Position numbers and translations under genes: made by a program. This document shows, in pieces, positions 39,835 to 51,810 of a DNA stretch of 64,000 nt. Below the pieces are notes generated by a model. It was given only the letters and a program-made list of their open reading frames with translations. It had not been told where the DNA came from and made no database searches. The stretch is from Setoptus koraiensis. Lineage: Eukaryota > Arthropoda. Where the stretch lies: positions 24,242,001 to 24,306,000 of the forward strand of contig CM106586.1 of assembly GCA_048013815.1 (NCBI GenBank), in the 5' to 3' direction. Position 1 is the stretch's first letter, and each line of letters begins with the position of its first letter.

Positions 39835-42055
39835 TTGTATTACATGTTTTTATCTATCTACCACCTATTACACAGCACACACATACACACACAATGACAA
39901 CAACCATAGCTCACTGTGGCATTGTATACCTGTAGTATGTTCTGTTTCCTATTAGCAGTTCGAAGTAGTCGGTAGCAGTTTAGTAACATAGCAGGCAATA
40001 AGCACCTGAGTAGCGACAGGTGATTACTAACAATATGTTAATATAGAGAATCGTATCAATCTTTTAATATAATCACAGTTGGTCGTTGCATGATCAAGCA
40101 GAGAGTTTTCTTCTTCTTTTTTGCTTGTTTGTAGAGGTTTTTGGACGGAATGAAATCAACTTATTACAGCAACAATTCATCATTGTTGATCTTCAATAGA
40201 AGATTCATCAACAACAAGCAAGATCATTAACTAGCTCTATCTCTGAGGCTTATAACACTTTGCACTACCGAGCGAGTTATAGACAGAAATAAAAGCAAAC
40301 AAACATATAAGAAACAGGTACTCGCTTATCTATTCCTTCATCAAGCAATCAACGAGGTCTGTAGAAAAAGATCTTGTGTGTGTGTCGATACATCTACACA
40401 AGGTGAATGGTTAGATTCATTTAAATAATTATAATGAGTGACTGCTGCTCACCGTGTGTTTTATTCGTATCAGTCACATTACCGTCATAGGTAGTTTCCA
40501 CTAAGACAAGAGATTATGAAGACGAAGAAGAATTTCTTAGAAAGAATACGACACTTCCTCACTGTAGAAGACTTCCACCAATACCACTAAGTTGCGCGCA
40601 CTAGACGGGATATCCACTTTTAAACGCAAACAAAGTAGTAGTGGTAATAACATGCTGATTTGAGCATCGTTGTCATATCACAATTTTTCCTAACTCTAAA
40701 CAACATTGCAAGCTTAATCCAACCAAATAATCAAGCGCAAGCAAATGAGAATGTTCACCGAGGCAAAAAGTTTATTAAACCGATCACATCAATATACATT
40801 CAGCAAGTTGTGTAGAGCACGTCTTTAATAGGACTGAACTTTCCATATATTGTTATCAACAGTGTGGCTTGGTAACAATTGGTAAAAGAAACAAACCAAC
40901 TAACAATTTCACCTATCACGCTATTATTGTTGATTAATGTGTGTCAAGTGTATGAATGTTAATTCTTAAAAATCAACTCAAGTGACTATAACAGTGATGA
41001 TGTCTTGTAGATTATCATTATACAAATAGTGAACAGGAATTAATTTAAATTATTAGATTAGCGAGTTAACCTTGATGACATAAATATTATCGTACTTCCA
41101 CCAGTATCAGACAGCAACAACAGATACAAATAGACGCCAACAACAGCATAATTCAATTTGATTGAATCAATTCATTGAATTAAGATCAACATCAAAACCA
41201 CGAAACTCTGCAACTAAAACGTTTTCCAACATATGTATACATCTATTTGTACAAGGTCAGTAACTAAAAGAGATTGAACCTTTGAAACCTTGGATTTCAA
41301 TTCTTTTTCCCTTGTTCTCCGTTTTGGTTTGGCATAAACAAGATCAAATTCATTTGTTGATTGATGCAATGAAAAATAATAGAAATGTTCAGGAAATTCT
41401 TTTACACACACGAATACGAATACTCAACCAACTCAACTTTTTCTTTTTGAGAACCTTCTTTCCAGCCAGACACTCAATCTGAGACTATCCCACACAACTG
41501 TCTAACATTTCAGATTATATTATATTACTCTGAATGGACTGAGTGGCGTGATCGATAGTTTTGCTCATGTCGGCCTTAAAAGTTGCAGCTTCAACATTAC
41601 AAGCTGTATGTTTCAAGACATTTAAAATGTTGTTCTCTTGTTGTATGTCACCTAGATAGAAGATAATAACTACCTAGTCAGTGAAGCACAAAACCGTTGC
41701 TGTTCATTGTCACGGACCTCGCTAGATTGTGCTGAAAATTGACACAACTATCTCGCCATCTTATTGCTCGTATTGATTTGAACACATCAATCACTGATCA
41801 AACAATAACCACAGCTGTAAATAAGATACCAGCTATAGAGAATAACGTTAATTATTATTTCTATCATTAACATAATTATCTCATTTACTCTATTCTTTCG
41901 CCTATTGCCAGACGTCAGACAGATTTGCCTATTTATTTGTCAGAGTCGAATCGCAGTTAGTGGTGAATTGTTATTTAGAAAAGATCGTTACAGCAGCAAG
42001 TGGAAGTAACTATAAACTGGTCACTAGTTAAGCGAAATAATAATAACTTGGCAAA
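39835..42055. other. Intergenic, no firm gene
   Basis: Weak exon-like fragments only, for instance an ATG frame at 41567 (MSALKVAASTLQA) followed by a donor-like gtatgt. None joins into a supported gene. Confidence 0.5.
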
Positions 42056-43456
42056 ATGTCCTCATTATTTCGCATGTTTTCCAAGGACAAAAACAAGTCT
42101 ATGATTACTATTGCAGATCCCATCGACACAATTTGTAGTGACTCTCAAGTATCAATAAACAATTCTTCCTCGGCTAAACAAAACCACGGCAAAAAGAATG
42201 GTTTCAAGAATAGTGGCAACAATAAACGAAAGTTGTCAATTGATGGCAAACAACAGTCTGCACCACTTACATCAGTTGAATTAGATCACGACTGCACCAT
42301 GGAGAAAAATAACAATCTATTAAATATGAAATCATTGTCATTAGATGAGAGCCAACAATCATCGCTGGATGCCGATATAGCATTACCGGAGGAACAATGT
42401 GACATTCCAACATTTTTGCATACACAAAATTGTGATAAGCATCTGATTGATGAAACTAGGAGGCATCTAGCTGAACGATACAAAAAATTAGAACCCGATT
42501 CACTATATGAACACGACTATAAACGAATGCTCAATGACGATTGGACAGTCACTAGATTTTTGCTTCGACGTCGTCAAGACCCAAAAAGAGCCGCCAAACT
42601 AATGGAAGAATGTGGCAGATTCAGGAAACAATACAAAATGTCTGAGGTAAAACTTTGGGAATTTCCAATTGAATTTCATAAAGCGGGTGGATTGTTTCAT
42701 TATGCACCAGATCGTGTTGGCAATGAGACATTATACATGAGAGTTAAAATGTATAGAAGAGTTCCGGAAATCAGCGACGTCTTCAAGGCCTTCATCTTGT
42801 GCTGCATTGAGGAATGTGATATGGCTAATGGTGGTCGTGGTACGGCTGTCATATTTGATTTAAGTCATTGTGGATTACAAAATGTCGATTTAGGTTTCTT
42901 GTCTTGGTTATTGTCATCATTTAGAAATTATTGCCCAAAAGGTGTCAGCTATATACTGGTTTACAATTTACCATGGATACTAAATGCCACTTGCAAGTTG
43001 GCAATGTCTTGGATGAGTGCCAGCAATCGGTAAGTCTATCCCTCATCCAACGCTGTGCACCATGTGAGTGTATAATGAGTGTTAGTTGTAATAACCAATC
43101 TAATTTAATCTAATTGTTTATGTTTGTACCTGTGAAAATAAAATGTTATTTTACTCAGTCGCTGTTTGAGATTTGTTCACGGTAGCGAGATTGAGAATTT
43201 TGTAGCCAAAGAAAATCTACCAGATTACCTGGGAGGAACTTGCGGAATCAATTACAAAGCTATACCAGAGGGCTCACTACCGGCAGAGGATGTTTGTGAT
43301 AAGATTGATATAACAAAGGAGCAAGCCATAAAAATAAGAGAATTGTTTAGTGAATATTTAGTTGATGATGATAAGCTAGTCGAATGTGACAACGAAGATT
43401 CTAATTCAACTATAATGACTAGAGCCTCAAAATATTTGGCCTCCGTGGTGCCCTGA
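42056..43456 (+). CDS. CRAL-TRIO (Sec14-like) protein resembling the lipid-binding half of MOSPD2
   Basis: Two exons, 42056-43029 and 43159-43456, with a 129-bp GT-AG intron in phase 2, joining to 423 residues. Residues 1-125 are Ser/Asn/Lys rich and probably disordered. Residues ~130-200 form a CRAL-TRIO N-terminal helical part (LNDDWTVTRFLLRRRQDPKR) and ~205-365 the lipid-binding domain (LYMRVKMYRRVPEISDVFKA, GTAVIFDLSHCGLQNVDLGF, NLPWILNATCKLAMSWMSAS, LPDYLGGTCGINY). The PWxxNA and LPxxxGG motifs match vertebrate MOSPD2, which adds an MSP/VAP-like domain and a C-terminal membrane anchor; both are absent here. A role in lipid transfer is inferred from the fold; the ligand is unknown. Confidence 0.85.
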
Positions 43457-45402
43457 TTATAACTCATTAGGACAGGTGCTTTCGATATCTTATATGTTGT
43501 ATATAATTAACAGTATATAATAATAATGATAATATTAGGTAAATTGAAGAACATATTCGTGCTGTCTACTACTACAGCGAACAGACAATAAAAATACCTT
43601 GTTATAGGGTTCGTTCTTGAGTTTTTATTGATTAGGTTTTTTGAATTTTAACCATGTGAGCCGATGATCGAATACTTGAATGCAAGATTGATGATCGCAA
43701 TACACAGAATATTCTTCTGACTAGAGTCAGAACTAAACTTATTCAATTGAAATTGACCTATGGTAGCTGCTTGACTTCACACAGTGGACAGTAAAGCAAG
43801 GCAAGGTGTTGTTTCCTCTTTTAATCTCTGTGATCGTTTGGTTTGCAATTCTAAAAAGGATTCTCAGTGCCTGAAATAGAAACTAAACTAGTCGTGCTAT
43901 TAGACCAGTTATGGAAAGTGGGGTAATAAATAACGAGAAGAAGAACTTGTAATTTATAAATTAGGGATAAATCAAATAAGAATGAGTCTGCAATTTACTT
44001 TGCAGTTGGAAATAATGATCAGCACGAGATAAGGGACATTTGATTTGAAACTCATCTATAAGCAATTTTAATGAACTAAATAACTTGATTGTATCAAATC
44101 ACAAGAACAAGAAGAGAGATGAGATTGAGGATATCTCTCTCTAATAAGCAATTAATCTAGCATGAACAGTAGCTCATGATACCGCCATTCTGCTAGTATT
44201 AACATCACAAGTACAAACAAAAGTTGCTATCGCAAAAAAAAAAGTTTTTCTGATTTGCATCACATAAGACTAAAGAAAGAAGGCAAGTTGCCCCGATAGG
44301 GCGAAGCATGAATTGTTGTATTATTGTTGTTTGTTGTCCATGGAAAAAACTGTCATACATCATTGTTGACATATTGTCAAGAGAGCTTTACAAACTTAGT
44401 GTATCGCCAGTGGTGAGTCATAACCATTTGTTAGTACCTGTTAACTTGATCATCCGGCAGCCATCGGATCTACTTGTGAACTTGAGCAAACAAACAAACA
44501 GTGTAATTCGATATCCGATCCGCGGTTCTCAAGGTAAAATATTTCAGCAACTTGCTACTAAAAAGAAACAAATATAGTATGAGATCCCAGAAATGGAAAT
44601 TTGCTCTTGATGTTGTTATTGTCGTTTATTTCCATGAATATGTGTGTCTTGGAAACACTTGATGTCTACAGTTGTTCATTAGTAGGTTATCTACCAACAA
44701 CAAAACAAGATTGCAACCAATTGATATTGGACATACTTCTTCTTACATCTTGCATCATGTCTAGATACTTGTGTCTTTCTAATTGACTGTATCTAGGCTA
44801 CTTACAACGGCTAAAGGTGTGGTTTACGGGCCGCCCTGTATTGTCATTATTAATCTATTACTATAAATTATTGCAAATAGTAAGACGGTATCATCTTTCA
44901 TCATTATGATATTATACAAAGAAGCTATGGAGATCATGATTATCATAGAAAAACATTGTCTTGTGTTAAACACATGAACAAACAAAAGTAGAGCACTAAA
45001 AATGTACGAAACGTGATAAAAGTTCGGGATGTTGGTTCATTAGTCATATTCATCATTCTAAGTTGATTGTGGTTACAACACACCAAAATAAAAGATTGAG
45101 TTCAGATTAGATATACTAAGTAACGAACATACAACTTCAAACAGTCTTATAAACAGAAGCATAGATTATTCTCAAATTATTCTGGTGATAATGAATGAAT
45201 GTGATGTCCAAGATATTACTCGATATTTTCAATTAAGAAATTCCTTTGAAGCAGTTAACAGAAAAAGCAAATTCGACAATAACCATTATAACTGTCAACG
45301 CTCGTCTCAACAACATTACGCATCGATTCAAACAAATTGAGATAAATTTTCGGCATAATCAGCTCAATTAGCACTGAAAGTCTATCGACCAACATTTTAA
45401 AA
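43457..45402. other. Intergenic, no gene recognised
   Basis: AT-rich; only short unsupported frames. Confidence 0.6.
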
Positions 45403-46875
45403 ATGGTCAATTCATCTAGCAAACTAAATGGACAAATGGTTGGTACTGTTTCTGCGATTGACCAATTTTCCAGGAACTATATCGAGACATCGACTGAGGC
45501 TCCAATATACAAGAAAGTAGATAATCAAATCAACAATGATTGTGTTACAAAAAAAGGTCGAGTCCATGCTTTTGATACCATCACCTATTGGGTGGGTAAC
45601 TCGAAACAAGCAGCATCCTTTTACATGAGTCATCTTGGATTTGAACCAATTGCCTTCAAGGGCCTGGAAACAGGGTCACGTGATGTGGCTTGTCACGTTT
45701 TAAAATTGAACGATATTGTTATACAATTTGTTTGTGCCGTCCAGCCAAACAACGAAGTCATAAGTGACTTTTTAAAGAAACATGGCGACGCTGTCAAAGA
45801 TGTGGCGTTTCAAGTTGAAAATATCGAGGACATGTTAGAGCACGCTCTCAGTCAAGGTGCCGAATTAGTTCATCCTTTAGAGATACTCCAATATGACGGG
45901 GATAATCAATTAGATCAAAGTGACGACAACTCGAAACAGTCAATACAATTGCAACAATTGAATGCAAATGGACAAGCAACACGAAAGTCACCTAATCGTT
46001 CTATATTGAAAAAGGCGACAATTAAAGCCTTCGGCGACGTTACTCATACCTTCATCGAAAGAAACTATGATTATGGTTATGCAAAGTTTCAACCTGGGTA
46101 CGAGGAGCCCTCGTTCAAGGTGAATTGTTGATAATATTCTACAAAATTAGTTTGGATTGATTCCGATTATCTAAGAATGACATTTTTCAACTGAAATCTT
46201 TTCTAACGTTTCTAAATACAGCTTCCGCCGGCTTTTGAAAAACTACCAAAAATTCAAGTTTTGGAAACAGATCATCTTGTAGGACAATTCATACCCAACA
46301 AACTGGAGGAAATGAATGAATGGTATAGCAAGGTATTGAAATTTAAACGATTCTGGTCGGTGGACGAAAAAACTATTCGTACTGAACACTCTGGTGTCAA
46401 GACCCATGTAATGACCAACGACAATGAGAAGATCAAGATACCTTTATGTGAAGTTATTCTATCGAAGAAAGCCAGATCAAAATCAGAGGAGTTCGTCAGA
46501 TTCAACTATGGCTCAGGTATACATCACATAGCTCTAAAGACAGATGACATTGTTTCGACAGTCGCTAATCTGCGAGAACGTGGTCTAGATTTTTTGCATA
46601 CTCCGGACATTTACTATGTACATCTAAAAGAGCGTTTGAAAGACTGTTCACTGAAAATCAAAGAGGATATTGATCAGTTGCACAAGTTGAAGATTCTCAT
46701 TGATTTTGATGAGCAAGGTTATTTGTTACAGATATTCACGAGGCCAGTCCAAGATAGGCCAACATTTATTTTTGAGTTCATACAACGATCTGAACACGAT
46801 GGTTTTGGAGCGGGAAACTTCCTAGCGTTGTTCAAGGCTATAGAAGCCGAGACGGCATTGAGGGGAAATCTGTGA
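45403..46875 (+). CDS. HPD: 4-hydroxyphenylpyruvate dioxygenase
   Basis: Fe(II) enzyme converting 4-hydroxyphenylpyruvate to homogentisate in tyrosine catabolism, important in arthropods after protein-rich meals. Exons 45403-46119 and 46222-46875, with a 102-bp phase-0 GT-AG intron, give 456 residues (human 393). The facial triad is visible: His in VLETDHLVGQ, His in GSGIHHIALKTDD and Glu in FIFEFIQR. YNRFWSVD-type and GFGAGNFLALFKAIE blocks are conserved. Two additions explain the extra length: about 45 residues before VHAFDTITYWVGN, and a ~30-residue Gln/Asn/Ser-rich insert (DNQLDQSDDNSKQ…KSPNRSI) between the two halves of the N-terminal domain. Both are probably flexible. Confidence 0.96.
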
Positions 46876-46990
46876 ATCAATGATAATATTCGCCAATTGC
46901 AATAAAAGCTCGATTTTAGTCTAGCTCCAGAGAATTGTGTTAGATTAAACAATACACAAGATCTATTCACACAAATTTGTTACTTATTTT

Positions 46991-48088
46991 TTAACGGGAT
47001 TTTTTATCACTAATGGTATATTTATCATACGTTTTAGTGGGATCGTATGACTCCCAACGAGAAGCCGGAAAAATATGCTTGTTTCTCTCGTACCAACTTC
47101 TCAGGAGAACTTTACCAGCGTGGGATTCGTCTTTTTCTATGGATGCATCAGCTTTCAATCGAACATCCTCGTGGACATCAAACGAAAATAGTGGACCACT
47201 TTTACCCCTAGCTTTGGTAACTATAAAATCATAGAATGTATAATGATGTGGTATTATAAGATCCTCTTTAACATACATCAATTGGTCTGCTGTTATAGAT
47301 CGCAATTCATTGAATTCTTTGCGCAGAACTTCCATGCAGCGCTGAAGAAACTGATAGATTGAGTGGCCTTTTTTCATTTTAACCGTTCTCCTATGACCAG
47401 AGCCATCCCAGTAACTGAATGTGATTTCTATTTCCTCCTCTTTCAATTTCTCCTGTCTTTCCTGCCATTTAAGACGCAACTCTTCTCGCAGTCTCATTTC
47501 TGCTTCTTCTCTTTCGCGATCAGGTAAAAAACTTGTATCTACATCCGGATTTTTAAGCATTTTTCTCCTCTTTTTGGGTTCAAATCTTGCTTCGGAAGCA
47601 GAATTGGAGTCGCTATCAGCTGAAGATACGCCAGGTATCTTGGCAGTTTGCTGTTGTTTCTCCTCTTGTTCGACCTCTTCTTTGCTACCATTATCATCTT
47701 TATCCTCGTCCTCTTCATCATCTTCATCAAATTTGAATGACAACACTTGTGTTTGCTTGCGCTTTTTTTCTAATAATTCTTTTTTGATCTCTGTTTGTTT
47801 GATTCGTTTTTCGGCATTCTGCTGGGCAAGCTGCTTCTCTCTTTCCCTCACTGCCATTTCATGTTTTTCTTTCATTTGATCTAATGTGACCAAACCAACA
47901 GTTTGAGACTTAATATGAGCCTCAATTGCATCGTAATGTGTAGCAAACTTATTTCCCAAGGTGCTAATCTTGAGGTCTTCTTCTATTTTCTTCTTTTTCA
48001 GCTCCATTTCCTCTCTGGCCAGTTCACGTTTCTTTTGTAGTTGCATAGCTCTATTGGCCTCGTCGGCAGCTCCTTTATAGTGGGCCAT
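46991..48088 (-). CDS. FAM50: FAM50/XAP5 spliceosome-associated protein
   Basis: Nuclear protein of the FAM50A/XAP5 family, associated with late spliceosomes. The intronless coding frame has 365 residues (human FAM50A 339). The N-terminal third is a highly charged helix ([34 protein letters not shown]). The middle carries acidic and basic low-complexity stretches with likely nuclear signals ([12 protein letters not shown]). The conserved C-terminal XAP5 domain includes [31 protein letters not shown] and [19 protein letters not shown] splice acceptor (ctatttcag) lies directly before GATGGCC, so a 5' UTR intron is likely. It is convergent with HPD, about 115 bp apart. Confidence 0.95.
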   Translation of the reverse strand: MAHYKGAADEANRAMQLQKKRELAREEMELKKKKIEEDLKISTLGNKFATHYDAIEAHIKSQTVGLVTLDQMKEKHEMAVREREKQLAQQNAEKRIKQTEIKKELLEKKRKQTQVLSFKFDEDDEEDEDKDDNGSKEEVEQEEKQQQTAKIPGVSSADSDSNSASEARFEPKKRRKMLKNPDVDTSFLPDREREEAEMRLREELRLKWQERQEKLKEEEIEITFSYWDGSGHRRTVKMKKGHSIYQFLQRCMEVLRKEFNELRSITADQLMYVKEDLIIPHHYTFYDFIVTKARGKSGPLFSFDVHEDVRLKADASIEKDESHAGKVLLRSWYERNKHIFPASRWESYDPTKTYDKYTISDKKSR

Positions 48089-48090
48089 CC

Positions 48091-49277
48091 TGAAATAGTA
48101 AAAATTCGGTTGGTTGTCAAATATTAAGTGTACTCAGTAATTAGTACAGAATTCGATTAATAATGTTAGAATTGTGAGCAGTATATTTTAGCATCTATTT
48201 TGTCCGGCAATAACAACTGCGATATAATGGCCGCCAATCATCGAGATGGATGTAACATGGATTGGCCCGGCAATAAATCACTCAAATTCCATGATTTGCT
48301 CGTTTGTTTATTTGATGATGCTAAGAAATAACGCATGAGGATAAAATTTATTCCATCGACGGTTCACAACGAAACTACAGCTGTGAAGAACTCACTTCAA
48401 CGACAACTCACTTTAGCGACTGCGTACCCTGCCTGGACGCTCTCTGACTCGATCCACCCGAGCCCGGCCCACATGACTCTCTTAGCTCTCGGGATAGAGG
48501 TTGTTTATTGGTCGCCGTAGGCGTGGATGGCACGCTTTGGGCAAATGGTCAAAATTCGCATCTCAATCTAAATCAAGTCAGTGTCGTCGGTGTCGTTGAA
48601 ATTATCGTTCTTTGGAATGAGGCTGTAGGGTTGAAATGAATCTTCGTTGAACTTGAGCGTCGTTGGAGTGTCTGCAACCCGAATAGAATCGATCGAATAG
48701 ACAGCCGATCTTTATAATTCGTACCACAGGATCCCATACAACTTCATATTTTGGGCGAAAATCAGAGCGCAGATCTCACAAGATGCAATTTTGTTCGACA
48801 CAGGGGTTTGAAAGACTAAATCGAAGCGTCCACATTGCCGATCAAATATTTGTTCCACGTTCTATTAGTACCGTCCTTCTCATTTACTTTTCAAATCTCC
48901 ACCACTATTACGAGGCATCCTAGAACAATAGCAAAAATCAAGTGGAGTCCGCGCTCGAGACACCAGCTATCGAATTGAAGTCCCATATCACCCACTAGGG
49001 ACCAGATTCGCCATAGAGTTATTGTAACCACAAAGAGTTTCTAGATTTATTGGCAACTCAAACAGAGAGAACAAGCATACTCATCAATGAACTGTTGAGG
49101 TAAAACCGTGTAGAAACAAGGGCATGTCCTCCCACATATAACTCACGACCGCTAGTAACAATGCGTTCATGATTTTCAACCTCATTTGTTTGTCGTGATT
49201 GAAATAGAATGACACCAGAGGCTTATTGAGTTCAGTTTGATTGAACTAATGTAAACTACTTGATATGTATGATAAAT
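48091..49277. other. Intergenic, 5' region of FAM50
   Basis: Contains a more GC-rich patch (48420-48540) and a 34-codon + strand frame at 48227-48331 in a good start context (ataATGGCC). Neither is convincing as a gene. The patch may be the FAM50 promoter. Confidence 0.5.
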
Positions 49278-50267
49278 TCATTGAAACGAATGTTCAGAAG
49301 CCGGAAAGGTTCCTTCTTGAACCTCCCTATAAAACTCTTTCGAGGCATTCAGTAGTTGATCACCAAGGTTACAGTAACGTTTCACAAATTTTGGCTTGAA
49401 GACCTTCAATTTGTTACTTGAGTTTGCTGATGGCGGTATAAAGCCGGCCATATCTTGCCAGACCAAAATTTGGGCATCACAGTGGGGCCCGGCTCCAATG
49501 CCCACAGTGGGTATCTCCAGTTTTTCGGTAATCATCCTTGCTAAATCACTCGGAACCATTTCTAGGACACATGCAAAGGCACCTGCGTCTTGTAATCTCA
49601 GGGCGTCTTCGATTAAGTTGTTGGCACTCACAGAATCACGACCTTGTACTTTGAAACCACTCAACAAGTTTTCGTGTTGGGGTGTGAAACCTATGTGGGC
49701 CATCACTGGTATCCCTGAACAAGTCAACAATTTCACATGGTCATAATATTGTGAACCTCCCTCTAGTTTTACAGCCTCGGCACCTGCCTCCTTCATTAGG
49801 CGAACAGCACTTTTTAAAGCCTGTTTGGGACTACATTGATAAGTACCGAACGGTAAATCCGCTACTAACAGGGCTCGCTCCACTCCTCTGGACACTGATT
49901 TTGTGAACAAGATCATATCATCCAAAGTTATCGGGATAGTAGAAGAGCATCCCATATGAACATTGGCTGCAGAGTCGCCAACCAATAAACAAGGTAGTTT
50001 GGCTGTGTCAAATATGCGAGCCGTCATCACATCATAAGTGGTCAACATGGCCCAACGCTCTTTCCGTATCTTCAACATCTTTAAATCAGATATACGGATT
50101 TTGATTTTGTTGTGCAAACTACCTGTTGTACAAGCTACTGAAACTTCATGACATCCCGGATTAGATTGATCAGACGATTGACCCAGTACAGGATACGGGT
50201 GGGTCTCTTCACTAAGTTGGGGTATTTGATTCGGGTCTGTTTTGTCAGGAATGTTAGTGGTTGACAT
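49278..50267 (-). CDS. panB: Ketopantoate hydroxymethyltransferase (bacterial-type PanB)
   Basis: Catalyses the first committed step of pantothenate (vitamin B5) synthesis, transferring a hydroxymethyl group from methylene-THF to 2-oxoisovalerate. From the first ATG it has 329 residues; the PanB core (~59-329) is complete with RWAMLTTYDVMTARIFD, LVGDSAANVHMG, LVADLPFGTY, AVKLEGGSQY, PVMAHIGFTPQ, GFKVQGR, VLEMVP, IPTVGIGAGP, QILVWQDMAGF and a final SEHSFQ. Metal and active-site residues (Asp in VGDS and ADLPF, Lys in VKLEGG, His in MAHIGF, Glu in LEMVP) are present. The wording is closest to actinobacterial PanB as I remember it. Animals normally lack PanB. The ~58-residue leader is Ser/Thr/Pro rich with no bacterial counterpart. 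No introns and no PanC nearby. Base composition resembles neighbouring genes, so the transfer is probably old. Confidence 0.95.
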   Translation of the reverse strand: MSTTNIPDKTDPNQIPQLSEETHPYPVLGQSSDQSNPGCHEVSVACTTGSLHNKIKIRISDLKMLKIRKERWAMLTTYDVMTARIFDTAKLPCLLVGDSAANVHMGCSSTIPITLDDMILFTKSVSRGVERALLVADLPFGTYQCSPKQALKSAVRLMKEAGAEAVKLEGGSQYYDHVKLLTCSGIPVMAHIGFTPQHENLLSGFKVQGRDSVSANNLIEDALRLQDAGAFACVLEMVPSDLARMITEKLEIPTVGIGAGPHCDAQILVWQDMAGFIPPSANSSNKLKVFKPKFVKRYCNLGDQLLNASKEFYREVQEGTFPASEHSFQ

Positions 50268-50408
50268 GATTCTCCGAGAAAATGAATGAGAAATTAAATA
50301 ATATTCTTTTGATTCATACAAGAATTGAAAATAATGTTAAAAAGGTTAACGTGTAGTCTAAATGATGTTGAGTTGAGATAATCACAATGGGAAATTGTAA
50401 AAATTTTT

Positions 50409-50480
50409 GGAGACGCCGAGAATCGAACTCGGGACCTCATGCATGCTAAGCATGCGCTCTACCAACTGAGCCACGTCCCC
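50409..50480 (-). tRNA. tRNA-Ala (anticodon AGC)
   Basis: The minus strand folds as a 72-nt tRNA: acceptor strands GGGGACG and CGTCTCC (one G-T pair), D arm around GGCTCAGTTGGTAGAGC, anticodon loop TTAGCAT with AGC flanked by the paired GCATGC and GCATGC stretches, and T arm GTCCCGAGTTCGATTCTCGGC. A-box and B-box promoters are intact and there is no intron. It lies about 140 bp upstream of panB on the same strand. Confidence 0.97.
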
Positions 50481-51591
50481 TTTGATGTAGAAATACGAAG
50501 GCCGAACTCAACTGATACTTGTTCAAACTAGCTATAAGTGTACTTTCTCTCATTAACTTCTCGGCCTATTTAAAATTAAGACTAGATCAAGTTTCAGTCT
50601 ATATTATTAACAACTATGGGAACAAATGCTTGAACGGTGCGAGTTAAGATATGAGCCGGAATCCAGTTGAGTTTTCGGTCTGCTAAGCTTGTCTCATATC
50701 GGATTGCTTGAGTCTGTTTGGAACGGGTCTTGGTGGTCAGTTACGATTTTTTGATCTACTTTTCTATGCTGCGTTGGATACATTTAGCGTGGATTATTAT
50801 GAAGATTACTCGTTGAAGGAAAAGGGGTATCCATCCGACGATACGATGAGTGTAACAAAAGTATACCGAAGGTGTCTAGTCTTAAAGTTTTCGACTTGCA
50901 GGTATCCACTAATACAGATGAGAGTGACCAAGCTTATCGAATATTCCAAAGCAATGGATCTTCAAGAGAATGAAGCTAAATATGGAAACTAAGTTAAAAG
51001 GTTAAGAGTGTACTCTCGAGAGTTCAGTGTGTGTTAAATTAAATTAGAAGTTACCATTAAAAAATAATGGTAACTTCGTAGAAACTTCGAACTTGATCGT
51101 TCAAGAGATCTCATTACGCATGACTACATGCTTGTTAGTAAAGCTCGTTGGTACCAAGATTGGTAAACTAACTGATGTGACAAAAAGCAATGGACTCAAT
51201 TGCAATTGAATTAGCATGGGGCCCGCCTAGTTGGCTGCAGAAATCATGTTGAATGTCGCAACAGAAACGGGTTGATAGGGTCAGTGTCACTGCGCCAAAG
51301 TGTCAATATATAAAAACGATGAAATACGAGCACGAAACGATAAGATGTGTGTACTAATAGCTGAAGATGACTGTGCACAAGGAGTCTCTAATGGAGACGC
51401 GAGAATAAGAAAAGATGGGGATAGAGAGATAGTATATAGATAGTCCATGCAGGGCAAGAGGGTGTTCTCAGCTGTTGTTCGGTGCCGACGGCAATGTTAA
51501 TCTGGCATTAGTTTGGTACGAGAAAGAAAAGAACAGAGCGCTACTGCTGCTATGTATTCGAATTTCGACGTTCGAAATAGCACTGCAGGCT

Positions 51592-51592
<1 letters not shown>

Positions 51593-51631
<39 letters not shown>

Positions 51632-51640
51632 TCTCTCTTT
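51593..51640. repeat. CT dinucleotide tract
   Basis: About 24 CT units with one CCT interruption. Confidence 0.95.
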
Positions 51641-51772
51641 TCGCTGGTTCATTTGTTCTGCAGGGACGCATTGTGCTCGTTTCATGATGAAACGAGCCTG
51701 ATGATGCGTGCCCTTGTGCGTCTGAGATTTGTGCGACCAGAAACAACAACAACAACGACAGAAATGGACATG

Positions 51773-51778
<6 letters not shown>

Positions 51779-51809
<31 letters not shown>
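51779..51809. repeat. GA dinucleotide tract
   Basis: About 15 GA units, complementary to the CT tract 140 bp to the left, so the pair forms a large inverted repeat. Confidence 0.95.

Positions 51810-51810
<1 letters not shown>

Noticed and set aside
41567-41659. A short ATG frame MSALKVAASTLQA with a donor-like gtatgt
   Set aside because: Only 13 codons before the possible donor and no partner exon could be found.
48227-48331. A 34-codon frame in a good start context, divergent to FAM50
   Set aside because: Too short and without recognisable features; could be chance in a promoter region.
50687-50992. A ~100-codon open stretch ending ENEAKYGN
   Set aside because: No early ATG, no recognisable family and no clear splice signals; possibly a remnant but unsupported.
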